From the NCBI GenBank assembly GCA_030248135.1, contig JASANC010003487.1, positions 62,001 through 126,000 of the forward strand: DNA of 64,000 nt, given 5' to 3'. The stretch comes from Theristus sp. LFF4_11. Lineage: Eukaryota; Nematoda; Chromadorea; Monhysterida; Xyalidae. Below the pieces are notes generated by a model that worked only from the letters and a program-made list of their open reading frames with translations, had not been told where the DNA came from and searched no databases. The first letter of the stretch is position 1; each line of letters opens with the position of its first letter. Shown here piece by piece: positions 43,980 to 55,900 of this stretch. The position numbers were made by a program, and so were the translations under genes.

Positions 43980-46109
43980 TGCGAGAATTTTCGATGTTGG
44001 TATTGCTTTGTTTTGCAACGAATTTTTTAGCGACGCAAAGGAATTAATTACGGTAGATTTCAGCGATTTTTTTGACGTTATAATACAGACGATAAAGGAT
44101 TCTGACTGAAGTTTTGAACGTATACTGCCTTGTGAATCCAGAATTTTTATGCGTTTTTTTTACATCCACGGTTTATTCGCTCTGAACGCGATAACACCAA
44201 TGTGCCAGGCGTGTTCTTTTTTCGGTTTTGTGCCAGACAAAAAAAACAATTTTATTTCGCTTGTGTTCAATTTACTTATTGGCGATTTTTTATTTATTCC
44301 TTTTACGTGTATTCATTCAGTTTCACAATCATCAAAGTTCTGTTTTTATCACTATTGAACACGTCGAAAAATAAAAAATTTTTGACGAGTTTTTTTTTAA
44401 ACAAGCCACGCCCAAACAGTCTTTTACCGTTCACTCATGAGTTGTGCATATTTTCTGAAAGTATGTACAGTATGTATTGTTTGATTCATTTTTGTTTTAG
44501 TTTCTGTTTTTTATTGTATTTTTTGGTGCTGCTTATGATCAAGTGTGTCGATTATCCTCCGATTACTTTTACAACGGTCCGCTTTCTGGTGCATGCACGT
44601 TTACATCACAACGACAACACACAGTATCCAACCGTGGTGTGGGTTTTTTTCTAGCAAGTTGCAACAGCGCGCTTTCGTCACAGATTTAGAAACTATTTTT
44701 TTTAATTTTTACTCAATTCTAGACAAGTTAGTGCGAAAAAACGACGTTGTCAATTTTGTTTTTCTTCACTGCCATATGTTTTGTCCACTGTTTTTTTCGT
44801 TGATACAGCTTTGTCTTTTGAAAAGCAAAAGAATTGATGACGCAAAAACGGCAGCAAATGTTGCTTGTGTTTGAAATTATATTTTTCTCTTCTATTTATA
44901 CTGTACTTTCTCTTTGTCGCTGTCTTCTTTCCGCTTTTTCTTGCGCTAAATTAAAAAAAAGGATTTAGTTTTTTTCGGAATGTGCGTACTTTGTTGTTTT
45001 TGTTTCATTTTTTAACTGCGTGTGTGCGTGACTGGTTTGTGTGTGATTTTATGACCAAGGTTGTGTTATTTTAGCTTGCTTTTTTACCCGGTTCCTTTGC
45101 GAAGAAAATCAATTCGTGTTTTTAGTTCTTTTTTTTGTATAAGCATCATTACTGTTAAAGGGAAGGTATATTACGATGATGAAATAAAAATTCTGACGGA
45201 CAACAAGGCAGGCTTTACCTATTCTTATTGAACGTGTCGTATCGTAATACCCATTTGCACACACTGATGGGGAAAAATGCTTCATGGCTGCACGCCAATT
45301 TGAAATCAGAAAAACTGAGAACCAGACGATCTGTCCAGCAGTCATATGACGCGCACGCCACGCCGCCGATGTTTTTTAGCCAGGGCTAACCCAGAGAACC
45401 GCACCGAACGCCATTGAGTAGGAGGGCACCCATTGAGTTTTCTCTGTCATTTAGTGCCTATACAACCCTCGGCGGTGCTCGATCCCCCGAGCGCACAGAC
45501 TGTAGTCTAACGCACTACCACCAGGCCACGGTGGTGTGGAAATAACTAAAGATAATGAACTGCATCTGTGTGGACTACACGAATCCGTAAAATAAAAGCT
45601 AAACGGAGGGGGGCCCTGCCATGTCCCCCTCAAAGGCACTTTTTAAATGGGGGGGGGGGGGGACAGGGGGGGGGGGGGGCACCTGGGGGGGGGACTTCAC
45701 AACAAACAACGAGGACACGAATCAACATTTGTTTCACTTCAACTGACACTCGCATTGCAGATGTGCAGTAGCAACTAGAACACCCGCTAAACACCAAAAA
45801 TACGCGCAACATTTGCCCAAAACATAATGCAACAGTGCAACAGTTTCGACATGATTTTGATTTTATTTTTTTTGCATAACGTGAAATTCTAAAAAGCCCA
45901 TGTGGTTAACACACGTTTGAGAATCAGTGGAAATGTGAGTAGACGAAAATCAGTTGACTAAAACCGTGAGAACCAGCGCTAGGTATAGTACGGTGTTAAT
46001 CCAATCAATGAAAATGCAAAATAAGAGAACCAAACTGTTTCAAAGTTGAACGTCTCACAATAATTAATCCGTGGCTTCCGAAACTCACTGCAAATGGTTG
46101 CACTGGACC
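43980..46109. other. let-805 3' flank and intergenic region
   Basis: Sequence after the stop is T-rich. The first canonical AATAAA is at 44,370-44,375, about 390 nt past the stop, and is a reasonable poly(A) signal. A SINE lies at 45,364-45,532 and poly-G runs at 45,648-45,690. I see no gene. A short block near 45,290 resembles one near 4,130 (GGCTGC..CAATTTGAAATCA), possibly a further old repeat. Confidence 0.5.
45364..45532 (-). mobile_element. SINE family A, copy 3
   Basis: The best-preserved copy. The minus strand reads GTGGCCTGGTGGTAGTGCGT, then GGGATCGAGC, then the shared body with CTTAATGACAGAG-like sequence. Flanks are AT-rich. Confidence 0.75.
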
Positions 46110-46812
46110 TTAAAAATGGCATTGAGCGCTGTAACAAGTGCAGTAGAAACCAAGTACGGTGTCCAGGAAAACGAGGAAAGGCACCGGAATCGTTGTCTGA
46201 TCATTCGTGCCTCTGCTTGTCACTCGAGCTGTGATTTTGTGCGCAGCTTCGTTTACGTTCGCATTTGTGCAACAGACTGTCACTGTTGCATCGATCACAT
46301 CAGTCGTCCCACCACTGATGTTCACATGCTGCAGTTGTACCTCATTTGGTGACACTTCGTGACAGCCGAGGCCGAGTTTCTCGCACCGCTTTTCTTTGTC
46401 GCAACCTTCGTTGTGCACGTCCATGTCAGCTTCAATGCCGTCTTTCATTTTTGTGGTCAACAACAAGTGCATGTCAATCTGAAACACGCTCTCTTTATAC
46501 TTCTGTCGTCATGTGCTTTAAAAGCATGCGCTTGTTATGCCACAGCAATCTTGATTTTCAGTTTGGATGCTGCGATTCCTTCCACGTGAAATAATACGAG
46601 ACTGGAGCTGGATCAAAACTTACGGTTTCTACTGCCTGCGCATGACAATCGGAGCCGGTTTCAAAGCAAATCACGCCATTTTGGTCGGACACGTTCAAAT
46701 AAATCAACAGTACATGCATGATATGGCCATGTTGATGATTGTCATGGACGACAAAGCTAAAATGCTGAAATTTGTGCTCATGCCTCGACACAGTTTTACT
46801 GATGTAGCAATC
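46110..46812 (-). CDS. Unrecognised minus-strand gene, last two exons
   Basis: Exon A (46,812-46,624) ends at an ideal ACC|GTAAGT donor and exon B (46,478-46,110) starts after GTGTTTCAG; both are phase 0, and the join reads through to TAA. The product (about 185 residues) is balanced and charged: His-rich at first (HDNHQHGHIMH), then Cys-bearing (CDKEKRCEKLGLGCHE), ending in a hydrophobic Cys-containing stretch. The intron is 145 bp. I do not recognise the family. An alternative acceptor would extend exon A to 46,823. No upstream exon is visible; a SINE fragment and G/C runs follow, so it may be a 5'-truncated gene or a gene fragment. Confidence 0.55.
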
Positions 46813-46875
46813 CTGTTGTAAATCTTGCAGAATGACACACAACGACGATGATGACAAACAAGCAAACAGTATTTT

Positions 46876-46930
46876 CGGCGATGTGTTTAGCAAGGCTAAC
46901 TCAGAAAAGCGCACAAAATGCTGTCCAGTA
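46876..46930 (-). mobile_element. SINE family A fragment
   Basis: Only the body end (GGCGATGTGTTTAGCAAGGC...AGCGCACAAAATGC) is present, directly upstream of the orphan gene's exon A and next to a G-run block. Confidence 0.55.
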
Positions 46931-46934
46931 CAGT

Positions 46935-47200
46935 ACCGAAGACGAGGGGGGGTGGGGGGGGGGTACACCCCCCCCCGCGCACCCGCGACCTCCGCGTGGT
47001 TGGGGGGGGTGGGGGGTCACGCGACACCCACCCCCCAAAACCTGACACTGGACCATCCACACCCCCCCCCCTCGAAATTTGCTAGACACCCCCCCCACCC
47101 CCGGTAATTGCTAAAAACACCGCAGCGGTGAAAACACCGCACCGATGAAAACACCGCACGGTGAAAACACCGCACCGATGAAAACACCGCACGGTGTGAT
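46935..47200. repeat. G/C homopolymer block and CACCGCA(CC)GATGAAAA tandem repeat
   Basis: Runs of 7-10 G and then of C occupy 46,940-47,105. About six short units with GTGAAAACACCGCAC / GATGAAAACACCGCAC follow (47,105-47,200). No coding function is supported. Confidence 0.8.
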
Positions 47201-47347
47201 TTATGGAACGGGTTGGGTCGGCATGAATATAGGGTGTTGTACCAACAGATTTTGTGCCGTTAATAAAGTTTTTTTTTGTTTTTTCGTGGTTATCTTGTGA
47301 TGTTTGTGATTAACGAATGATTAACAGTGACCATTCTTCTGATAACG

Positions 47348-47802
47348 TAACACATAACGTCGCCCAGATCACGATTTCCTCGGCCGATTTCGACGATCAA
47401 TGGCTCAATCAACTCAGCAGATCATCCGGAACACGGTGATGTGTCGATTGTAGTTGGTTTTGCTTTTATTTAACGTTGGTCGTTGTGCAATAAAAAATTT
47501 ACGAAAAAACACAAAACACCAATTTATTGTTATTTGGATTTTTTTCGATTTTCAGAAAACCGTGAAAACCAACCACAAACGAGGCATCATCGTCTTCCGG
47601 GTACTCCGCTGAGTTGATTGAGCTATCGATCGTCGAAATCGGTTGAGCACAGCGCTGGCAGAGTCGCGTGACAGGTCGGCGCACGAGACACACGTCGTGA
47701 AACGCAAATATTGCCAACACATAACGTCGCCCAGATCACGATTTCCTCGGCCGATTTCGACGATCGATTGCTCAATCAACTCAGCAGAGCATCCGGAACA
47801 CG
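47348..47802. repeat. Duplicated block: two direct and one inverted copy
   Basis: AACACATAACGTCGCCCAGA through ATCCGGAACACG occurs at 47,348-47,435 and 47,716-47,802 with few differences. An inverted partial copy lies at 47,596-47,645 (around TTGATTGAGCTATCGATCGT). A unit of about 85 bp has been duplicated recently. Confidence 0.8.
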
Positions 47803-47950
47803 ATCCCACCCCCCCCCCCCCCTAGATGCGTAATGCATCATTATTAAAACAGGTGCATGTGCAGTAGCGGTGGCCCCTGCCCTTTAACACAGGAAAGAAA
47901 AAAATGCAAAAACTAAATTGATCATTTTCACCTTATAAAAAAGGCTTGGC

Positions 47951-47983
47951 TTAGGATTAGGATTAGGATTAGGATTAGGAACC
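47951..47983 (+). repeat. (TTAGGA)5 telomere-like hexamer
   Basis: Five tandem TTAGGA/TAGGAT units. This differs from the usual nematode TTAGGC by one base and is short, so it is an interstitial simple repeat. Confidence 0.8.
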
Positions 47984-48064
47984 TACAACGACTCATTGCA
48001 AGTAACCATTTATCAGAAATCAAAAAAATCACTTTTAAGTATGTATCAGTACCGTGGGCCCAAA

Positions 48065-48960
48065 AAAATTTTCGAGGGGGGGTATGGTACCGTGGGGGGG
48101 GTGCCGACCAAAAAGTGAGGGGGGGGGGGTCCAACCTATGGTAACGTGGGACCCCCCCCCAGGGGGGTCCCATGGGGGGGGGGTGCATTTTTTCAAAATT
48201 TTCTGTGGGGGGGGTCCACCCCCCCCCCACCCCCCATGAAATTTTTTTCGCTTTAATTTGAAAGGAAAAACGCTAAATTTTTCAGCAAAATCTTTGAAAT
48301 TACAATGAAGATGTACAAGTAATCATAAATTCAGCTAATATTATGGACATTAAATACAAAAAATCATGATTTTATGAAAAAAATTTAGGGTGTGCAGAAA
48401 ATTGCGGGGGGGGGGGGGGGGTGTCCGCCAGACAAAATTTCATGGGGGGGGGGGGGGGGGGGGGGTCGGCCCAAGTTTCGACGGGGGGGGGTACCATGGT
48501 GGGTGTGTGCCCGGTTAATGGGGTGGGATGCACGGTGCCCCCCCCCCACCCCCCCCCACCCGACGGTCTCGGGTGCTCGGGGGGGGGTGTCCCCCCCCAC
48601 CCCCCCCGCCCACGGTACTATGTATACAAATCCCCTAGATGGACCTAAGTAACAGTGACACCCCCCAAAAATTTTCTCGGACCACCCAAAAATCATGAAT
48701 TTTTGCTCAAAAATCATGATTTTTTGTCTTTAAAGTCCATAATATAAGCTAAATATATGATAACTTGACATTCTTCATTGTAATTTCAAAGATTTTGCAG
48801 CAAAATTTAGCGTTTTTCCTTCAAAATTTAAGCCAAAAAATCTCATGGGTGGGGTGGGGGGTGTGCACCCCCCCAGAAAATTTTCTACAATAGTGCGCCC
48901 CCCCCATGGCCCACGCCTGGGGGGGGGGTGTCACTCTGGGGGGGGGGGTGTCACTGTACC
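48065..48960. repeat. Poly-G/poly-C palindrome (inverted arms of about 230 bp)
   Basis: The arms, about 48,165-48,395 and 48,690-48,920, are reverse complements. Shared parts include GGAAAAACGCTAAATTTT, CAAAATCTTTGAAATTACAA and AAAAATCATGATTTT, plus the flanking G/C runs. The centre and outer parts carry dozens of runs of 7-20 G or C. Confidence 0.85.
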
Positions 48961-49515
48961 ATGACTGACACCCCCCCCACTGAAAAATTTTCGGCACCCC
49001 CCCCACGTGACGACACCCCCCCCCTCGAAAATTTGCTTTCGCCTTTTCGCCTTCGGTACTGGTCCAGTAGGGTTGCCATAGTTGTTCTAGGGGGGGGCCG
49101 GCCCCCCCCAAAAAATTTTCGAATCTATCTCTATCAAACAGGTTTTTTCGGCTCAGCTATTATCTATCTAAAAAAATTTTTCAGCCAGCTATCTATCTGA
49201 AAATTTTTGTCTTCAAAGACATAAAATGAGTCAAATTTTGATCAAAATTGACCATTTTTGCTCGTAATTCTTGAAAATTTCGCTAATTTTAGGTAAAATA
49301 CGCGTTTATACTTGATTTTTAGTGTATTTTTAGCATTATTTTGCTTTTTTATAGCTTTTTAGCGTTTTAGCTATCTATCTATCAAATTTCAAAATTTTGA
49401 CCAGCCCCCCCAAAGTCACATGGCCCCCCCCGCGGCCCCCCCAAAATTTTCCAGCTATCTATCAATCTAGAAAATTTGCTCCAGCTATCTAGATCGGCCC
49501 CCCCCCAACCCCTCG
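48961..49515. repeat. G/C-run repeat with CTATCTATC blocks
   Basis: Further C-runs and G-runs separated by AAAATTTTC-type spacers and GCTATCTATC units, for example at 49,155-49,200 and 49,370-49,500. It is related to but less ordered than the 48-kb palindrome. Confidence 0.7.
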
Positions 49516-49531
49516 GCTCTGGAACAACTAT

Positions 49532-49647
49532 GAGGGTTGCCCATGGAGTTTTCTCTGTCATTAAGTGCCTACACACCACTCGGCGGGGCTCGATCCTCCG
49601 AGCGCACAGACAAGAGTCTAACGCGCTACCACCCAGGCCACGAGGGT
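49532..49647 (-). mobile_element. SINE family A, copy 4 (body-truncated)
   Basis: Keeps the tRNA-like end (GTGGCCTGGGTGGTAGCGCG, GAGGATCGAGCC) and the GAGTTTTCTCTGTCATTAAG block, but lacks the distal body. It lies 290 bp upstream of the rad-50 start codon. Confidence 0.7.
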
Positions 49648-49932
49648 GAAATCGAGCACAGGCAATTCAAACTTCATGATGTAAAGAAGATTTCCTGTTA
49701 ATGCACTCTCTTGAAAACACATTGCGATTTTTTTGAAATTTATGGCGATTTTTATGGAAAATTAATTTGCAATAAAAATGCGGGGGTGTGGGTTGGGTTT
49801 GAAGTAGCAACAGGCAGACAGTGCAGCATTTGCAGCGTTTGAATTAAAAAAACCCAGTAAATTGAAGCTTTCTGAAAATCAGCAGAATTTTATGGAATTT
49901 TTAATTCAAGACAAGAGGAGCCGGGAATCGTG
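49648..49932 (+). promoter_or_regulatory. Upstream region of rad-50
   Basis: AT-rich sequence between the SINE and the ATG. TTTTTAATTCAAG (ending 49,913) could serve as a trans-splice or cis-splice acceptor about 20 nt before the start codon. No TATA box or Inr is convincing. Confidence 0.3.
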
Positions 49933-52900
49933 ATGGCGAGTTTGGACTGTCTGATGGTCTCAGGCGTTCGGAGCTTCGGTCAAGATTCGAAAGATCCCGG
50001 CACGATCCGCTTTCAGAAACCGTTGACGGTCATCGTCGGCAAGAACGGATGCGGAAAAACGGTTTTACCGATGTTTTTTTGGTTTTTTTCAGGCAAAATT
50101 CGGTCTAGGGTTGTTAAACAAAAATGAAAAATTTTTTTTTAAAAAAAAAAAGTGATTAAAAAAAAACAAAAATGCCGATTTTTTTTTAAAAAAAAAATTC
50201 GAAAAATTTTCCTTTAATATGCTCTGAAAACCTCAATTTTGGCACAATTTTTCGAAAGTTCAACAAAAATTTTCTTTGATTATACCTCGTAAAACCTTTA
50301 GCAGTCGATTTTGGGCCGTTTTACCGACTGATTTTAGGCTTCGACAACATCTGCGATGAAGTTTTTGAGCGCCCCAAAGCTTAGCCTGCCATTTCCGATG
50401 CAGATAAGGTGACGATTAGCCTCGCAGAGCGTCCGATTGTGCTCGCTGCACCGTTTGCAAGCGCTACGTTGTCTGGTTGCTGCTTCGTGTCGTGTCGTCG
50501 CGACACCATCAGAAGAATTGATCGAATTTCAAGGCGGTATGTTTGTCTTCACTTTAGCATTAGCTTAGCTGGGGACAATTAGTGACGTTTTGGAGGTCAA
50601 AACACAAGAAGAGGCATGGTGACGGTTTGGAAAAGGGGTAATTGAGGTCACCAAAACAAAATCTGCAAAGTTCCGCCATACGGGTGTCATTCGGGAGGCG
50701 CTTGCATATCATATGTGGTTCTTCGGACTCCCTGATTGATTCAGCACAACTTTGATTTTTGAAATTTTTTTTTAAAAAAAAAAATTTTTTTTTTAAAAAA
50801 AAATTTTTTTTTTTAAAAAAAAACAAAAATGACGATTTTTGTTTTTTTTAACAACCCTAATTCGGTCACATAAATTTCCATTTGAATTGAAAAAATAAAT
50901 ACAAACTTGTTCATTCTCTCAGACACTGATTGAGTGCCTGAAATACGCGACGACTGGTGATCTGCCGCCGAACGGACTCGCAGCGTTCATTCACGATCCC
51001 AAGGTATTGTGGATTTATTCAAACGTGTTTAGACTAAAATGACGTCATTTGCTTTAAAAACGCCCGTTTGTCAAAGTACAGGCACTAAAATTTCAGTTTG
51101 GTGTGACTGATTCGACATTCACCATTTGTTTGCGGAAAGAAATCGGCCAAAACGGAAAGTCTGGTTTGCTGTGAACGACAAGCGCATGTTTTGCGGCACA
51201 TGACGTCATTTCAGTGGGACACGTTTGAAAAAATAGGTCATATAAAAAAACACAAAACAAAACACCACAAAAATTGATCGCAAGCGCAAAAATGGCCGAA
51301 AACATGAGAAGGCTAAACGCTGAAGTCGTTGTGTGGCTCAACCAAGTCTTGGTGTTGTTGTTGTTGGTGTTGAGAATTTTAGGCGATGTTTTTAGCCCAG
51401 AAAAGCGTACAGAACGCCGTCTAATAAAGTGCCCATCGAGTTTTGCTCTGTTATTAAGTGCCTGTCTCTACACCCCTCCCCTCGCCGGGGCTCGATCCCC
51501 CGAACGCACAGACAATGCACTACCAGGTACCACCAGATTACGATGGTGACATGATCAGGCTTGATGCTGAACCAAAGCGTGCGCGTCGTCGATTTAGGTC
51601 TGCCTCGTTCATGGAGGCACATCGCGGGCGCCACGTCATAAACACGACCAAAAAAAACTATTTTATTTATTCTCCATTATTATTACCACACGATTTATTC
51701 AGTCTCTCTCCACTCTCAGCCCTCAATGCTTCCGTTCATTTCCGTATCCGCACGATTGATTGCATTTTCTCTCAACCATGTTTCCATTTCATTTCATCCC
51801 AGTTCGTTTTTTTCAGATCGCCGAAAAATCACAGGTGGACGCAAAGATCTCGCTGCAATTCCGCGACGTTCAGGGGCGTCAGGTGGAGGCGATCCGGCGA
51901 ATGCAGGCCGTCAGGCGAAATGTTCGTTTCGTTCGGCTTGGGTGTTTTTTCTTCGTGTTTTTTTCTGCCGTACAGTCGAATTCTAAATTTTAGGACATCA
52001 GCTGAGTGGTTGGTGATCACGTTTTGCATGATTTTTGTGGAGGATAGACAGAAATTGCTATCTGATCAATTGCTAGAAGCTGGCTTTCTGTGTTTTTTGA
52101 AATGGATCAAAGCAGCCTGACTTGCGAGAAAGGATCTGATATGTTATTTTACTTTGCATCATTCCTTGCAAATCAGGCGATCTAATTGGCTGATCCATTC
52201 CAGAAGACCTGAAAGCAGTATCTGGAAGCACTACAGTTCATCTTCATCGTCCTTTCGTCTTTTCCGCGGTCATCGGTCATTTTTTATTCGAACTGCATTC
52301 TGAAAAAATACCCGTTCAACCTTCCAGAACAAAACACAATGCAAAGGTGACGAGTGCAATTTGGTGCGTGTCGACAGAAAGGGCAACAAGACGAATATCA
52401 GCTCGAAAATCACCGACATGAATAATGAGGTGATGAATGTTTTTTGGCGCACGTTGATTGGCCGTATCAGCTGCTGCAGTCAGAGTCACTTGATTTCAAT
52501 TTCGTGCAGCGGTTGCATAATTTTCTTTGTTTTAGATGTGCAACTTGCTAGGCGTTTCGAAGGCGATTCTGAATGACGTGATCTTTTGCCATCAGGAGAA
52601 TAACGATTGGTAAATAAAGAAGACGGTGAAACCGTTCAATTTTATGCTAAAAATGAAATGCATATTCAAATTATGTGACACCAAGTGACCAAGCTTCCAT
52701 TCCAATGTTTGACACCTTCGGATTTTCGGAACCAATGGGAGAGGACTGCGAAAAAAACCAGATTGATTGGTTCATTGACTGACATTCAGACTGAAAAACG
52801 TGCTCACATTTTTTTCAGTGACATTTTCAATTGTGTCTTTATTGAATCAAAATTGTGTTTTTCTGCTCAGGCCAATGAGCGACGGCAAAAAAGTGAAGGA

Positions 52901-55900
52901 GAAATTCGACCAAATCTTCCATGCCGACCGCTACACGAAAGCGCTCGAGCAGATGAAAAAAGTGCGCTTGGCGCAGGTGGGTGGCTTTTTTTTATTCTGT
53001 TTTTTTCTTATTTTCAAAATCCTAGTTCGAAGAACCGTGCATTTTTTGTAGCATACGTGATATTTCAGTTGCAGTCTAACTCCATAACATATCCAACTAG
53101 CTGATTGGTTGATGCATGCATTCGATGTATGAATTGCTGTGGAGGCGGAGTTGGTTTGCATAAAAGCCATGCACCACGTGACCACCACCAACCAATCAGC
53201 CAGCTGGATTTGTTTCAGAGTTAGACTGTAGTCTCACGCAAACACCCACCGACCGGCCGCGCAGAAACGCGGCATCACAAGCTGCGTGTTTGTACAGTCT
53301 ATCTCGCTAATATATGCAACTAGGTGATTGGTTGGTCACAACACTTCTCAGCGCTAATTGGTTGGTCATGCGCAATTCGTAGCGCCGATTGGTTGGTTAT
53401 GACTAGTTCTCAGCGCTGATTGGTTGGTTGCATATATTATCCAGATGGACTGCATGTCTGTGCGTGTGTGTGTCTTCTTTCGCAGTATGATTGCATTCAG
53501 ATAAGATTTGTTTCCGCTTCCGGTCTTCATGCAAGCGATTCATTGTTCCAGTTGAATAGAATGTAATCTGACAGCGTTTTCCAGGATGTCAAAGTGAAAC
53601 TCGCTGTGAAGGATGTCGAATTCTACAAACGGGTGAAGAATGAGAAACGGGAGGTGGGCTCCTTGTGACTTTCCAAGTTTTGCAAGTTTTCAGCTGCATT
53701 GTGTTGTCGGAGTCAGACGAAAACAACCACCGCCCATTCATGCACTCGCGTACGCACTGAAGCGCAAGCGTCAAGTTTATTTAGTGTGTGAAGCTGCGCT
53801 GTTTTGCATCATGAATGTGTAGCGACGTGGCATTTTGCGCGTGGAGGCACGCTAGCGCTTCAAGCTCCATGAATGGCGCTTCAGCAAAAGGGTCTATGTG
53901 ACTCTGAATGTGCATTCACGAAATAATATTCACGCGCGACGTCAGTGTTGAATAATATTGAACGACGACGTAATAGTGCTGCAGCTAGAGCACAGTGATT
54001 CTATTTGCATTCATGAAAAAGCCAAACAATTTCAGCGCTAGCTCTGTTTCAGCGCTGATTTCTGGTGCATGTTCATGAATGTACCTTAGTTCGATATTTT
54101 TATCCGTGGCTAGGGATGGATCCGGCAAATTTGCCGGAATCCGGGCCGGATCCGGCAAAAGCCCATTCCGGCCGGGCCGGATCCGGCAAAAATTGCCGGA
54201 ATCCGGACCGGAATGGCCTTTTTATGTCTATGAAATATCTACGCACATTTCGTCGCTTCTTCATCACATTTTCAGCATAAAACAGCACAGACACAGAAAC
54301 AAAGTCAGCAAGACACAGCACGTGAACCAACCAAAAATTACAAAAACAACAATTGACAAAATTCACATCGCATAGGGATAATCAAGTGCTGGCAACACTC
54401 CATTCAGAAACATGACCTTTTCGGCGTTCTGAGTTGACAGACGAGATCGGCTGTACACAAACACCTGCCTGGCTTCAGAGAACATTCGTTCGCTTGCCAC
54501 GCTTGTTAATAGCGGTGCCAGGTATCTGCGCGCGATTGTCGATAGTTTGGGGTATTTAGACGAGTTCAGCCACCAAAAGTCTAGCATTAGATCACTTTTG
54601 TCCGGTTCGTCGATAAAATCATCCGACTCGTACATATTCATTTCGCCGCGCAGTTCGTCATCAAGACTGGATTCGCCTGACGGGTTGCGCGGTCGCGCAG
54701 CGTGAAACTCAATGCCTCCGTAGAGGCCAGTCGATTTCTTTTTTGGTTCGGGCTCGCGTTCACTTTCGTCATCGTCGTTGTTCGCGATCTCGGATGTATC
54801 GTCGCAGTTTGTGGGCGTCTCCGGTCGTTTCAAGATTTTCTTGACAATGTGAAGTGGTTCACAACGAATCGCGCCTTCATTTTCGAAGACGACTGCAGTA
54901 TTCTTGAATCGCGGATCAACGTACGTGGCCATGATGTTGGATTCGTTGTGGAAAAGCGCACGGAAGCGTGTGTCGATGCTGGTCAGCAGCGTTTTTTTCG
55001 TCGTACCAATACCACTCGCATCGACTTGTTCGATGCGCTGCTTCCGTGCGCAAACGGCGGGCAACACCATTGAAATGGATTCGTCGTCTCGTGGATTCGT
55101 CGTTGGGGGGGGGGGGTTATCGGGTTTTAGGAGATCACGGCACCCCCGCACACCCACGGTAACACACGTCGCTAAAATCGCTGGTGTTCTGGGGCTCACA
55201 AAAAAGCAACTGTTTGACAGCTAACTGAATATGACCAACGAAGATGGCTGATTTCAAAAAAACCTGCTATTGTTCATCAACAACGTCGGCCAAAAGCTGG
55301 CAGCCACGTTTTTTAATGTGGACGATGCTGCACATAAGTTTACCACTCAAGAAAAAAGCAGTGAACCATTTACCATTGAATAGAACACTAAACTAAAGCA
55401 ACGCTCACTGATCACATGTCAAATGCACAACAACAAAACCAACAAAGCACTGAAACAAATTTGTCAAACCATTGAACAGCTCTGAAACGGAGGAATCAAC
55501 TGGTTAATTTTCGGGTCTCGGCCATTCCGGCCGGATCCGGCAAAATTGCGCCGGAATCCGGACCGGATCCGGATCCAATTTTAGGCGCCGGAATCCGGAA
55601 TCCGGACCGGAACCGGCTCCATCCCTATCCGTGGCTCAACCTAGTAATGGGTCAAATTTATGGCGCACGTTCGGGCAAAGTGTAATGCGCTGCCAGGCCA
55701 CGAGGGAGACAAAAAAAGAAAAAAAATGGTATCCAAATTGCTAATTTTCTTCAGTTGGAACGCGAGCTGAAAGAAAAACAGCGAAGCTTGAAACAATTCG
55801 AAGCGCAAGTGAACGCGGCGACCGCGCAACTGAAGCCACTGCAGGATGAAATGGACAAAGTTGTGCAACGACTCGCCAAGGAGCAGACGCGAACCGAGGA

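Noticed and set aside
44202..44654. Plus-strand open frame of 150 codons rich in Phe.
   Set aside because: A product of T-rich 3' flank. Composition is that of translated poly-T, with no domain.
45364..45532. tRNA gene on the minus strand.
   Set aside because: The box A- and box B-like parts recur with a common non-tRNA body in several places, and no closed acceptor stem is visible. It is a SINE head.
47951..47983. Telomere or chromosome-end sequence.
   Set aside because: Five TTAGGA units only, one base off TTAGGC, with genes on both sides. It is a simple interstitial repeat.
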